A stretch of DNA of 64,000 bases from Phycomyces blakesleeanus NRRL 1555(-) (GCF_001638985.1 NW_017265145.1:992001-1056000); one strand, 5' to 3'. Numbered from the stretch's first letter, positions 37,581-51,240 are shown. Numbers and translations: made by a program. The notes: a model not told the origin generated them from the sequence alone.

Positions 37581-40399
37581 TCATTTCGTGGTGGTTGTTA
37601 AGAGTACGCGCTGTCCCATCAGTTGGATTACTATATCGCGTATTGTTTCTTGCTCTACAATAACTTCTATTGAACCGACTGCATATGTTTGCTGATGTAT
37701 CTGACTTTCTCTTTCACTCTTCAAGCCTTGTTCCAAGACCTTGTCTTGCAAAGTACCATAATATTCACCCCAAAGTTCTCTTGTACGCTACTACAATATC
37801 TTCTGTGGGACTTTAGCTGAGGAAAGAGATACTGGCAGAACTGATTTTGCTGCTGAGGATATTCCGAGCTTAAATATATGCAGATGTATTGCTGCAGCCT
37901 TGTAGTGGAGTAAAATCAAAGCTGGTGTTTGATAGTGACAACGGACAATGGTATATATGTAGAATTTTTTATTATTATTAACTAAATCATACCTTGTTTG
38001 TTTTACATCAACCCACCATGGTTTTTTGATAAGGATCGAGAGGAACTATCATAGTACGTCACACTCGAGGGAATACATATTCTTGCACTTCTATCAAATG
38101 GCTGATCTAATACAGTGCTATTTTCTCATGCCAAACAAAGTCACGATACAACTGAATTGGGAATGGCCCTTTAGGGACTCGAGGTTCGCTTGCAGTCAAA
38201 GCCAACATCTCACGTACTATTTAAAATTGAGGCCAAAGTTGTTTAACATTTATCTTTACATCATACAAAGTAACTTGATATCTTTCTGATTCTGTATTTT
38301 CTTGAAAAATTAATGATGCGGCCTTTGAAAAATGTACACCAGTGTCAATCAAGAGTTTTGACAGATATTTGAGTAACAGTGTACGGACCCACACTGGACA
38401 TAGTACTTAATCAACAGCAATCATTGCTACGATACCAATGATGGTTCTCGTTTCTATGAGAAGCTAAAATACATGTATATCCACATATCACACCTACTAT
38501 TGTGGCACCAATGCGAAAAATCGCTGTAATATTGTGAAGCCAACCGTAAAATTGAATACTACCATGGCTGATAAAAGGGCCCACTGTCCATGATTATACT
38601 AGCCAAATGTTAGCATATACACACACAGCCCTAAGAAATACTCGACGTACAGCGTAGAATCGACAAAGCTCCTGAAATTACAACCAAGCCACACGTCCCC
38701 ATATTTTCATTTTCACGGTAAATTTTATCGAATAGCATGTGGGTCCATAATGCAACCAGTCTATTAGATAGTGTATCCATTGGCTCTAAAAATGTTTCCA
38801 AAGTGTGCTGTGAAGTGGGATGTGTGCTTCCTTTAGATCATACAAGGAAATTGTGCTCTTTCCGCCTCTCTGAGCACTCGAGATGTCTATTACATTTGCC
38901 AATTTGTTGATTTTTCCGCAACCTTGTTGGATGTTTTCCCGCCCCAGTTCCTGTTGTTCCAAGACTGCATGCTCGGGGTTTGTTAGTGTGCTTGGTTTTA
39001 CAATTTTAGCCTTCGAAACCCACTCATGCGATGGAAATCGAGGTTAAAATATACATGGCCTTTTGCAAGTTGCCTTTTTTGCAATCAAGGCATCCATACA
39101 TCTTTCAAGTTTGCTCAGGTCTTGGTCGAACTCAGCAAGGGAAAATAGAACAGAGCATATCAAGAAATGGCTTTCTTTGGGTGACTCAGAAGGGGTCTTT
39201 GCGTTCTCGTGGCTCATAATTCACTTTGCTGCTTTGATATAGGACATTGTGTGTTTCATTCTGAGGTTAGAATCAGAGTTGGATGAAACTGGTTCTTGAG
39301 TTGTGACAAAAATATTTGGAATACATTTATTTTTTTTCAAACTGCGTTCGATGTCTTGGAGTACTTTGCAGCAAATTATCAGATTGTTGCATTTCTTGTT
39401 GAACAGAAGCTTGAAGACAGGCTATGTACTTATATTCCAGACGATGGAGTTTTTGGTGGATGGGGGTGAGACGGTTCCTGTCGACTGTTTTTTTTTCTGG
39501 CTTATTTATTCAGTGATGTCCAAAGTATTGTGTGGTTGAATTGGTTGGTCAGAGTTGGGTGTCCTGATTGGTGAACCAAGTGTAGACTGTAGGCTGCGCA
39601 TAACTCTGGACTCGCGAGCAAGCGCCAAGAAAAAGCCAAGAATAGCTCTTGAAAAGCTTTCGCTTGACTGAGCACAGTTTTTGTACCACACTGAGACATA
39701 ATAGGAAAAAACTACTTCGTACTTTGCGTTGCTGCGTGCCTTTTTCATGACTTTAATTGTATTCTGGAGAGATTCATTCATCTGCATGAGGCGGGGTGCA
39801 GACCGACTGAGATCTGCAAATATTACTGTGAATGGATCTGTGTGATGGACGGTGTCGTGCACAAATTAGATCAAGTTGCGAACAGAAAAGAGAGCATCTT
39901 TAAAGGATGTTCTGTAATAAACCATAAGAAAAATTTTCTAACGTTTTGATTTATCAAAATAAGAAATTGGTACTAGTAATTACCCTAGAGTCCGTGCTGC
40001 TGTCTCTAGGCAGAGAAAAATATTTACGAGTATAGAGATCGACTTTCCGATAATGACTTGGTAGATTATAGAGATAATGGACATGGTGTTAAGTTGTTTA
40101 TGGTAAAGTGTGCTTTAGGTCAAGGAAAAGAAGGGGACGGTGAATGCTTGTAAGGATGGCAAAAAGAGGAGTAAATTGGCTAAGCGTATATATGCAAGAA
40201 CAAGTACACTGACAAAGACAAAGACCCCAGAAGCGTCAATGACGCCTGCTTCATTTGTATTTAGGCGTGAGTTTGATGGGAGGGATGCGTTGTAGAGTCT
40301 GCAGAGGTAAAACATTACTACGCGCCGCATCTCAGTTAGGATAACTACAAGAACAGGGAGAAGCGTATCACTGACTTGATTTCCTACGGTACTGCTCAA
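37581..40399 (-). pseudogene. Decayed Bre4/FUSC-type membrane transporter (ER transporter, DUF2421 class)
   Basis: Protein-like pieces run collinearly on the minus strand. 40399-40115: N-terminal hydrophobic region with N-E-A-G-V-I-D-A-S-G-V-F and V-L-V-L-A-Y. 40084-39980: M-S-I-I-S-I-I-Y-Q-V-I-I-G-K with L-E-T-A-A-R. 39905-39510: S-V-R-N-L-I, a stop, then F-V-H-D-T. About 38830-38460: the second membrane block with G-Q-W-A-L-L-S-A-M-V-V-F-N and I-G-A-T-I-V-G-V-I-C-G-Y. About 38210-38060: A-S-E-P-R-V-P-K-G-P-F-P, as in DUF2421 proteins. About 37800-37581: a C-terminal helix ending at a TGA. In-frame stops and frame changes (for example at the L-E-T-F-L-E-P segment) cannot all be explained by introns. 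The family (brefeldin A sensitivity protein Bre4 and fusaric-acid-resistance-like transporters) is from recall of its motifs. The 5' end is lost near a dispersed repeat. Confidence 0.55.
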
Positions 40400-40499
40400 A
40401 CAACAAAAAAACAGAACACTGATAATTACTAGACATGGTACTGACCTAAGGTGGAGGTTTACTTTTAGAGCTAATATGAGGATGGAGGCTATTCGATAG

Positions 40500-40860
40500 G
40501 AAATTACTCACTTGATTACCTTTTTCTAAGGTCATTCTTTAACCCTTCGGGTCAAAACGGTGTGTCCTAAGAAATATAATATATATTCAAGTAATACCTG
40601 TTTGTGCCCTAAATCATGACTTACTTGGGCATAAAATGATAATAGTTAATTACAGATACACTATATCAATAGTCAGCTATGCAGAGGTTTATAAGGAGTT
40701 GCTGTCATCAAAGTATGACGCAATATTGCTTGATAGCTTACTATTTACTGGCCTTCTTACGCGTATCATTTCTTCCTTTTTCTTTCGTCTAATTATATCA
40801 CAAAATTTTGAAGGCACCAACTGGTAAGTAATCCCCATCCACTCTTTTTCGCAAAGAACG
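40500..40860 (+). repeat. Dispersed repeat, copy B
   Basis: Most complete copy of the repeat family (others at 10765 and 23003). Landmarks: AACCCTTCGGGTCAAAACGG, GTGTGTCCTAAG, ATATTCA, CCTGTTTGTGCCC, ACACTATATCAATAG, GGCCTTCTTACGCGTATCAT and CTGGTAAGTAATCCCCA at the end. A 63-codon frame at 40636-40827 is shared in diverged form with copy A. Confidence 0.75.
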
Positions 40861-41076
40861 AAAGAAAATCTTTATAAATATTCTGTATCCTTAGGGACCA
40901 GATATCATTCTAATATGCGCTCTTCCTAGGGAGACGACATTTTAATTCTCCCGGAAAACAAATTGTCACTTTCATGCCGGCATAGAATACAAATAAATTG
41001 ATACCCAAAATCATTTCGTTTTATTAATCCCTTTTTAACTTTTGCCTTGTTCTGCATTAATATAAATAAAATATAA

Positions 41077-41316
41077 ATGGCCACCGATTATAATCTGCTG
41101 AGCCAAAATTTTCCAGACACGCCTTCAGGATTACACCACATAATCATTGACAGTAGGACGCTTCCCAGATGGAACACACGTCTTGAGAAGGAAACAGTGC
41201 TCCCGTACGACATGCTCTATATGCTAGAAAGCGTAATTTTGAATCGCTATTTTGATGAAATAAACTTGGACCTGGACTTTTATGTTGTTTGCTTGCTTTT
41301 TTGTATATATATATAA
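41077..41316 (+). CDS. Small hypothetical ORF, 79 aa
   Basis: The ATG at 41077 has a good context (AAATGGCC) after an AT-rich leader with TATA-like sequence. The first about 60 residues are ordinary protein composition (T-P-S-G-L-H-H-I-I-I-D-S-R-T-L-P-R-W). The end is hydrophobic and runs into a TATA repeat, which may mean a missed intron after about residue 65 or a relic exon. No domain recognised; it may not be a gene. Confidence 0.25.
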   Translation: MATDYNLLSQNFPDTPSGLHHIIIDSRTLPRWNTRLEKETVLPYDMLYMLESVILNRYFDEINLDLDFYVVCLLFCIYI

Positions 41317-41992
41317 TGATGCTCGGATTAATGTACTATAAAACCTGGGGATTACAACCAAAGACAGTTTGACTATTGTTGTTTTTGTTATATTGGTAGA
41401 GGTTAAGGAGTGTTTAACAAAGAGAACGCCCATTGGTAATAATAGTACTAGCTTAAATGTACAATTATCATTGTGTACATGAATCAATTTTTACAAAGAG
41501 CATAGGATAAATGGCTGTTTTTTGTATAACCATTTGTGTAATATATATATGTCTTTAGTGAATCTCAAAACCAATGATTACAATGCCATTATCTGACAAC
41601 AATGACTTGGTCTACTTTTATGATTATTTTTCTGCTCTTTACTGATCAAAGCCATAGTTATGAAATATAAGATATAGATATGTATGTACCCAAACACAAA
41701 GAAGCTTGTGACCTGATGGTTGATTTTGCTTGGCGAACAAAGAGTATTTTTTTTCTTTTCTGTCTGGTAGTCGGAGAATGAGATTGGCAGGGAAGAAAAG
41801 GAACGGGCAGTCTGTTCCCGTCATTTTGTGTATATAAATATTAATATAATATAAAATAAAATCAAATAAAAAGAATTGACTAGAAAAGATTCGGGATTTT
41901 TTTTAAATACTCTTTCTTCTATTACTTTATTTCTTGTTCTGTTCTTACTGTATAATATCGTCTTTTACACACTACATACCTAAATACACAAA
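41317..41992. other. Intergenic, upstream of TVP18
   Basis: AT-rich sequence with no supported gene. The last 150 bases are the likely promoter and leader of the Tvp18 gene. Confidence 0.45.
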
Positions 41993-43087
41993 ATGGGCTG
42001 CTTTGGTGAAATACGTTCTATGAACTTCTCTCTCTATGGCCAATGGTAAGCAATACAAAATAATTCTGCACTTGAACACTTAACTAACATAATATTCTGC
42101 AAATCCTTCGATAGGCTTGGTTTAGCATCTATTGCTTGTAAGAAGATATATCACAAATTAATAGTACACCCCGAGTTTTCTTCTAAACGTTTTGTTCTTT
42201 AGTGTTGATCGCACTGGGTATTGTCGACCTTACAAAACATGTCGTTTTCAGTATTGTGGGATGGTAATGATTACAGATATTCTCCATGTATTTATGCTGA
42301 ATTCTCGGGATTTTCTTCTTGTTTGGTAGGGTCATTGCCTTTATTATTATCATGGTTGAGATTCCGCTATGCTTCAAGGTAAAGAGAGGAAGAGAGTGTG
42401 AGAGTGTGATGATAAACTAGATTTCTCTTGTGCTGATATTTTCTCTTTGTTAGATGTGTCCTACGAGCCCCAAGTTGTAAATATCTCTATATCTATGCAC
42501 CCATATACATCAAAATGACTAAGTATCATCTCTTTATTCGTGATTTGCTCATACGTTTTGTAGTGATACCTTCGTTGCTTACTTTGAAAACTCTTACTTC
42601 CGTGCCGCCATGTACCTTGTGTAAGTAGTATACAAACAAGGTGGTGGGAGGGAGAATGGGGAGGAAGGAGGTTTAATATCAAACAAAGGAAAACTAAAAA
42701 AGAAAAAGAGCTAAGCACCGGATACTAAACGCTGTATGATATATGATATTTAAATAGGTTTGCTATCGTCATGTTCCTTTCAAATCTTCTACACGGTGCA
42801 ACCCCTTTGATTGCCTGTGCTGTCTGCTTACTGTTAGCTGCTATCTCTTATGGTAAGTCCAGTATTAATATTGTTACCAGCTAGGTATGTTATTTTGTAT
42901 TTTATCTCATCGTTATGCATTGTCACACAGGCGTTGCTGCTGTCATGGGTCAAGCTTTTGCCAGCTCAAGGTAAATGATTATCCACTGAAACAAGTGCAA
43001 TAAGAGCTAACGCCTTTTTATCTGCTATTTTCTTCAAATTTATTTTACAGTCTTATTGGTGGAACTGGTGTTGACAACGTTGTTTAA
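41993..43087 (+). CDS. TVP18: Golgi membrane protein Tvp18, 145 aa
   Basis: Nine exons: 41993-42045, 42115-42137, 42203-42263, 42330-42378, 42454-42476, 42564-42620, 42758-42852, 42931-42970, 43051-43087. All junctions are GT-AG and in phase. Tvp18 is a small four-helix membrane protein of late Golgi vesicles with a role in vesicle trafficking. Marks: N-terminal F-S-L-Y-G-Q-W-L-G; hydrophobic helices separated by E-I-P-L-C-F-K-x-C-P-T-S-P-K; then Y-F-x-N-S-Y-F-R-A-x-M-Y. The C-terminus has G-Q-A-F-A-S-S-S-L. It is slightly shorter than yeast Tvp18 (167). Two exons are only 23 nt and the longest is 95 nt, so exon-level gene finders will probably miss it. Confidence 0.94.
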
Positions 43088-44213
43088 AGAGATTTATCAC
43101 ACACAAAGAAGACAACATACAAACCGGACGCACGTACACGCGCACACGTACACATACACACCCATATATATATATATATTTTTTTTCAAGTTTAAATTTT
43201 TATCGTTTCAAGTTTCAAATTTTAATTTTCTTTCTTTTTTTATAATTGTAACATACAAAACGGATATTACCCACCTTACATACATATATATATATATATA
43301 TTTATATATACGATCTAAAAGATACAAATACAACAGCAATAATACAAACAATATATACTTACATACAGTTTCTATCTTTCTGTCTTTCTGTCTTTACATA
43401 CATGGAGAGTGGTATAAAACAATAAGAGGATTTTATAATAGACATTATATAAAATATCTAGAGATACGCTAAACTAAATATAGAATTTTATATGATCTTT
43501 TCTTTCGGAGCCGACTTTTCTATAACAGTTGGTGTAGGCAGACTGAAAAAATAATAATAATTCAAATCCATATTAAAGTGTTCAAAAAACCATCTCTTCT
43601 ATCAAAAGCATAATATTATCAATTCAATTAGCAATGGAAGAAGACTAACTGACCATTCTAGAGTCTTGACCCTTTTTTTTTTGAAATTTTTAGTTTGTCC
43701 ACACCAATTGAAACGACGTTCCCTTTAACATCGCTGATACAAAAAAATGCGATTTTTTAAACACGCTATTCCTTTCAAGGATAAATAGTCTCCGTCTAAA
43801 TATTTTCTTATAGTTTCTCCAATGTTCCTAATAAAAATCACTATAGCAACACATACACACACACACAAAAATTTAGTGTGGACGAATAAGATCTGTTACC
43901 GATGATGCCATCCATTTTATGGGCAAAGAAGGCACAATTGAATTCTGGGACGAATGAATGGACTTCCATTGGAACAATAAACCGGCTTGCATGATTTCTC
44001 TTTCTCTTTTCTTACTATTTTTGCATTGAAAACAAAAGTAAAAAGGAAAAAGAAAAAGAAAAAGAAAGCATGGAAATGATAGAACGAAATGATCAGCACA
44101 CAACCTTTTTATACACTGCTAGCCCAGAGTGACGTCAGTTAGAAACAGTCAACTAAGAGATCAGCAACATCTCACACCTTCAACATCCTTGCCAACCAAT
44201 TCAGCAATAAGAA
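43088..44213. other. Intergenic with solo MITE ends
   Basis: Holds the Tvp18 3' UTR with AC and TA microsatellites (43130-43320). A sequence at about 43673-43707 matches the right end of the 137-bp MITE (TTTTTAGTTTGTCCACACCAA-like), and 43873-43889 resembles the left end (TTTAGTGTGGACGAATAAG). They are in the order right-end then left-end, so they are not one intact element. No gene supported. Confidence 0.5.
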
Positions 44214-44993
44214 ATGAACCAAGCTGCTGTCCCATCAACCTCGGTCCCTGGTGATTCCCAAGCAACCCTCCCAAACGGATCAGATGATTCGTCTTCTGAT
44301 CCAGTAGTTGACGATGACCAAGACGACCAAGGCCTCCATGAGTATATTCCTCCATTCTTAGTCCGGTCCAAGTCTAAACAAGAGCGAGAAGAAGCTAGAC
44401 AAGAAATGTCCGCCAAGAAAGACCAGAAATCAGAAGGACTCTATGCAATGTTCCATCGAGTCTATGAAAAATATTCTACCTCTGTATTACTAGAGAACAC
44501 AGCCAGTGTAGCTAGAGATCATCTAGGTAAGAACTTGATCAAGACACATTAGTTAAACTTACATGTGCGCTTTACAGCCAATGAGAGAACGTTTCTGGCC
44601 TGGCTGCGTACATCACTATCCATGATTACTGTGGGTGTTGGTATGTGTTTTCGATAACCCAATTGCATGTATATATATATATTCAATTGTTAATTTTAAT
44701 CATTTAATTCGATCTATATACACACAATCACAAAAGCCATCACACAGCTATATCACCTTCAACCAACCAATGGTAGCGACTTTTCACCCAATCCTGGACG
44801 TGCTTTGGGTGCTACATTTGTAGTATTTAGCATCCTTTTTCTGTATTTTGCCAACGCTCGTTACTTTCATTCACAGATCGCTATGACTAAAGGCCACTTC
44901 CCAGCTAGTCGGGGATCAGTCATCTTTGGTTCGACTTGTGTACTTGGTGTTTTGATTGCTATGTTTGTAGTTATCTTAACCCAACCTCACTAA
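44214..44993 (+). CDS. DUF202 (YidH-like) membrane protein, 210 aa
   Basis: Three exons: 44214-44526, 44578-44640, 44737-44993. Function unknown; DUF202 proteins are small integral membrane proteins found in fungi and bacteria, and some fungal ones sit at the vacuole with the Vtc complex. Marks: the DUF202 signature A-N-E-R-T-F-L-A-W-L-R-T-S-L, built across intron 1, starts the first membrane helix. Two further helices follow (A-T-F-V-V-F-S-I-L-F-L-Y-F-A and V-L-G-V-L-I-A-M-F-V-V-I-L). The first 100 residues form a cytosolic Ser/Asp-rich then Lys/Glu-rich extension that bacterial members lack. Confidence 0.9.
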
Positions 44994-46109
44994 TCTTATT
45001 TTACTATATTTTATTTAATTTTACTCTATTTTTTTAAAGAAAAATACGGTTAGCTCTCCCCACATATACATTACATATACATATAGTAGTCCCATTAATT
45101 TATCTCATCAATACACATTTATAATATAACTTACTTCAATCAATACTTTATATACTTTGTAAATAGAGTGAGAGACAAAAGAAATGCTCTTTTTGGGCGG
45201 AGGTTTTCTTTATTGACAAATTTACTCAAAAGTCTCGGTTAACAGAAAATTGTAGGAAGTCTGTACTTTGGTGAGATGTGAAACAGGCATGCAATAAAAA
45301 ACGAGCTGTTGAACCACATACTTTGAGGCAATATAATATGAGTCTCGTATATCATACATCTGTGTATGTCATATTTCGTATTCTTTTAAAAAAAATTGGC
45401 GACAAGAAAAAGAAGAATGATAATCAGCAACTAAAGTGGTTTACAGGCAAAAATACTAACAAAATATGTTCGAGCTTAATAATTGACTATAAAAGGCTTT
45501 CTTTTGAACGTAAACAAAAGGGATACACTTTCTATAATCAAAACTTAGGCAATTACAACACAGTAAGATACGTTATTTTTTCTTAATTTTTTTTTACCTT
45601 ACTTATTACTATTCTGGCATAGTAGACTCCTTGGTCGATAATATGTATATATATTCACAGACTAATATCCTTGTTGAACAATTAACTTTCATAGAGAGTA
45701 TTGGACATTACTTTAAGTGTATATTATTTAGATTTGGCTAGATAGAAGATTTTGAGTTTTTGGTACTTGACATGTAACATGTTTATGGATCTAGCTATCA
45801 ATTTAATTGGTAACGTTGCGCAAGCTCAGGTGACAATTTAAATTAATTATCAAGTCTGTATACACTAGCTTCACCGATTATTCGCCATTGTATCCGGTAG
45901 TCAATATGGTGTGGGCGTGGTAATATTGTACAAGGGATTTATAAACAATACACATAAACACACAACACAACACAATCTCTAAAATATTTAATTCTTTTTT
46001 TTGTGTGCTTCTGTGTGTATAAAAAGGACAGGAATTATCAGATAAAATATCTATCATTTTTTCATACATATACATACATATTCATACATATACGCTTACA
46101 TAACTTTCA
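44994..46109. other. Intergenic
   Basis: 3' UTR of the DUF202 gene, then AT-rich sequence. The frame at 45278-45586 begins at a real ATG-like start but is Lys/Asn-rich and ends in poly-T; I do not accept it. The last 130 bases include CATACATA-type repeats before the microprotein start. Confidence 0.4.
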
Positions 46110-46312
46110 ATGTGTAATTCTTCAAGTCATGCTGTTTCCTTGCCTCCCAAAAATATTAACCCTGCAATTGATATCCCTCCACTGGATATGACTGGCGGAC
46201 AATGGTAAGAAATGGTATTTTAATTCAACATAATATCTGATTGTTGCTCGATTCTAGTACATGGTGTGGAAAATACGGCCACAAAAACCCAGGGTGTCCA
46301 CTACTTAAGTAG
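46110..46312 (+). CDS. CCHC zinc-knuckle microprotein, 49 aa
   Basis: Two exons, 46110-46204 and 46258-46312, joined over a 53-base GT-AG intron with a CTGAT-like branch point. The N-terminal 30 residues are Ser/Pro/Asn-rich with I-P-P-L-D-M. The C-terminal 18 residues are C-T-W-C-G-K-Y-G-H-K-N-P-G-C-P-L-L-K, an exact C-x2-C-x4-H-x4-C zinc-knuckle spacing. The first Cys codon is split by the intron (TG from exon 1, T from exon 2), so no single reading frame shows it. Zinc knuckles of this spacing bind single-stranded RNA or DNA, or proteins. The protein is far shorter than retroviral-type or Gis2-type proteins and stands alone. I do not recognise an orthologue. Confidence 0.6.
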
Positions 46313-47541
46313 TTCGCTAAGGAAGAAAGAAAAAAAAAGAAAAAATGCCCAGACAGACAAAAAAATACACTTACGCGCTCTCACTCATTCACTCATTCAT
46401 TAACTCGGTCGTTACTTCACTCATTTAATCACACCAAAAAATTACTATCACTATCACTATCATTATCACTATTTAACCAATCTTATTTATACTTGTATAT
46501 AACCTATATCATTGCAATTGAACAAAAATAAAACAAAGCAAAAAGAAAAGAGAAGAAAGCAGTGTATCTTTAACTACCGTTTTGGTTAGAATGTCAAAAG
46601 AAGGAAACAAGGAAGGAAACAAGACACCAGTGCGGAAAATTTGTGTAAGGAACTAACAAAGGAAATATGCATGGGTAATACGAATCCCTTCTTTATCCAT
46701 TCTCACAAACTCCACGCAGTCTAAATCAATGGATGATAAGACCGATAATCTCGATAATATTTGGTCTGTTTTTTTATATACTTGATCAATTACCAATAAA
46801 GCATTTGGTTCAAGTCAATTCAATTGAAATCAAATAAGATCAAATTCAATTCAATTCAATTCAAATCAATTCAATTCAATTCAATTTCATTCAATTCAAT
46901 TCAATGTGTAATATTAATCTTTGTTTATCTTTACAAGAATAATCCAGCCTTTTAAACCAGAGATACATTCATTTTTATTGGAATATATTTAAATAATAGT
47001 AGCAACACAAACACAAGCACACACACTCCCACATTGAAAGAGAGAGAATCGTTTGGCGTACAATAGACAGTCAGCAGTTTGTTTGTGTCGCACTACATTG
47101 ATTTTGGCGCAACTTCAAGCACGGACGTGTTTCCGAGCTGAATACTTGAAAAGTGGGCTTATTGTGAGATTTAAAATAACAAAAGAAGATTTATAATAAA
47201 TAAGCTTCGTTTGATTGATCTGACTTTTGACACAAGAGTGCGAAGGGCAGTCTTTGCTATAAGCGGAAATAGTAGTTTATTTGACACCAACCTCTTTATA
47301 TATATATATATTTGCTTGTATCATAATTGTGATATTGCGACTCAAAAGGCTAAGACTAGGTGCTAAAATACAATAGTCTCTAATGACGTACAAACATACA
47401 CTAGTAATAATAGTAATAATATTATGTATAAATATAATCAATTTTATTCAAAATAAAAATAAAAATAAACATCTTCCCTCAAAACAAAGAGTACTCTTTA
47501 TTTATTTATTTAAAATACGCTTTACTACTACAGCCCATAAT
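46313..47541. other. Intergenic with simple repeats
   Basis: A CACTAT-type array at about 46444-46472 and a TTCAA pentamer array at about 46815-46905, followed by AT-rich sequence and a TA run near 47298. No gene supported. Confidence 0.5.
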
Positions 47542-47931
47542 ATGAGCCACCTACCAGATCCCATTCCTCCTCGTGAACCATCAAGCTGTTCTCAGACAAG
47601 TACGATAAGTGATGCACCAGTATCGCCAATGCCAGTTGGTATCGAACGTATGGAAGCACTCAAGAATCTCGGAGCAACATTCGAAGAGGGGCACCGTAGA
47701 GTATCCAAAATAGCCACACCTACTGAAGAAGAGGTTATACCTAGCTTTGTGGACACTAAACAAGTACAGGTAATTTTGATATATATATATATATATATAT
47801 ATATGGTTTTTGTTTTATTCTGTTTAATTAATTATTGAAATTATGATTATGAATGGTTCTAGCAAATGGCCAATCTATCCAAGCATCCAGCTTTTTCTAG
47901 CGTCAATATCATTCCAGCTCATCCGCAATAA
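47542..47931 (+). CDS. Unrecognised small protein, 98 aa
   Basis: Two exons, 47542-47769 and 47863-47931, GT-AG and in phase. I chose the ATG at 47542 because the in-frame sequence upstream is AT-repeat derived. The protein is hydrophilic: a Pro/Ser-rich start (M-S-H-L-P-D-P-I-P-P-R-E-P), a probable helix (G-I-E-R-M-E-A-L-K-N-L-G-A-T-F) and a polar end. No domain, signal peptide or membrane segment is visible. It converges with the PFK-2 gene, with stops 126 bases apart. Codon use and intron structure argue that it is real. Confidence 0.6.
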
Positions 47932-48057
47932 CTGCTTTTTTATCATTACCCATTAAGAATTGTTTTTTTTAATAATTGATGATTAATATTCATATTCATG
48001 TAAATAAACGAACACATACACCTATATATATATATATATTGTATATTATGAAAAACT

Positions 48058-50149
<2,092 letters not shown>

Positions 50150-50613
50150 AATTCAATGTAACAAAAAGAAGAAGGAGAAGAAGAAAAAAGATAAGGTGAA
50201 AGAAAGAAGGGAAGAAAGGAAGAGAGATGAAAAGTAGAAGAGGGAGATAAATATATATATATATATATTATGAGTTGTATGTATGTATGTATGTCTATGT
50301 ATATATTAGGCACATAAACACACACAAAAGCTCAAAAAATATATTTCACGCTTAAAAGACCCGCCAAGATATGAGAGAAATAGGAAGAAAAAAAAGAGAC
50401 TCCGCGATAAGAGAGACAAAAGTTATAGACATCATATACTTATCGATCATATTGATGGTAGTTGAATGCGTCATTATTACTTTATAAAGTAAACACAGTC
50501 ACGCATCTCCGAATTTTCGTGCCATACATACAGGAGTGTCACTGTAGGAAAAACCAAAAAAAAAGCTACAACTTCTGAAGAAACCTTTCAAATATTTGAT
50601 AGTCAAAAAAACT
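50150..50613. other. Upstream region of PFK-2
   Basis: Purine-rich run (50160-50240), TA and GTAT microsatellites, then unremarkable sequence. Likely promoter region; no gene. Confidence 0.4.
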
Positions 50614-50829
50614 CACAAGGCGCTTATATGGTCGCGGTCAACCGGTTTCCAGTCCCATTTTATAAACAGAATTTTTCATTCTTAAAATAAGCAACACATT
50701 AAAGTACAATACCAACCCAAGCGACGGGTTTTGCAATAAACTGTCACACCTTACTATAAACAGTAAAGAAAAGAAATTTATTTTTGACCGATAAAAACCG
50801 GTCGATCGCAACCAGGTGAACGCCTCGTG
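50614..50829. mobile_element. 216-bp MITE-like element
   Basis: Imperfect inverted termini: left CACAAGGCG then TGGTCGCGGTCAACCGGTTT; right, read on the other strand, CACGAGGCG then TGGTTGCGATCGACCGGTTT, each with a 6-base spacer between the blocks. About 30 of 35 terminal positions pair. The interior is AT-rich without coding capacity. The target duplication is not clear. Confidence 0.7.
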
Positions 50830-51103
50830 CATTTGTTAGGTCATTGCGAAGATTGCTCGGTTAGTGGTACCTAAAAAAGCTATATATTAATCGGTTTTAA
50901 GAAGATCTATCTACTACAATGTAAAATGATTCAGAATCCCATAAATCGTATTTGCTGAAAAGAAATACCAATAGATTAAAAGGTGATATGCTATTGGCTA
51001 AATAAAGTGTACGCTACCGGAGCTATAAATCTTGTCATCATCTATAGTGTGTAATGATGAGTAAAATATAACAACATAATTTGCTTTGGTACCTATATAT
51101 CAC

Positions 51104-51240
51104 TTGGTGTGGACAGACCAAATGTTCAGAAAAAGGGCAGAAAAAGGGTAAAATTAATTGAAACTTTTGTACAATAATATTTCTTACATTTTTGCTCTCT
51201 TTTTGCCCCTTTTTTTGAACTTTTAGTCTGTCCACACCAA
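51104..51240. mobile_element. 137-bp MITE, copy 2
   Basis: Same 13-base inverted ends (TTGGTGTGGACAG / CTGTCCACACCAA) and same length as copy 1 at 23781-23917. The inner arms carry AAAAAGGGC and GCCCCTTTTTTT. The flanks CACT and AAGTG are also complementary. Confidence 0.9.

Noticed and set aside
43056..43472. Long plus-strand frame after Tvp18
   Set aside because: Its start is the last Tvp18 exon in the wrong frame, and the rest is poly-T and AC/TA microsatellite.
45278..45586. 102-codon plus-strand frame
   Set aside because: Lys/Asn-rich AT composition, no motif and no conserved pattern; likely chance.
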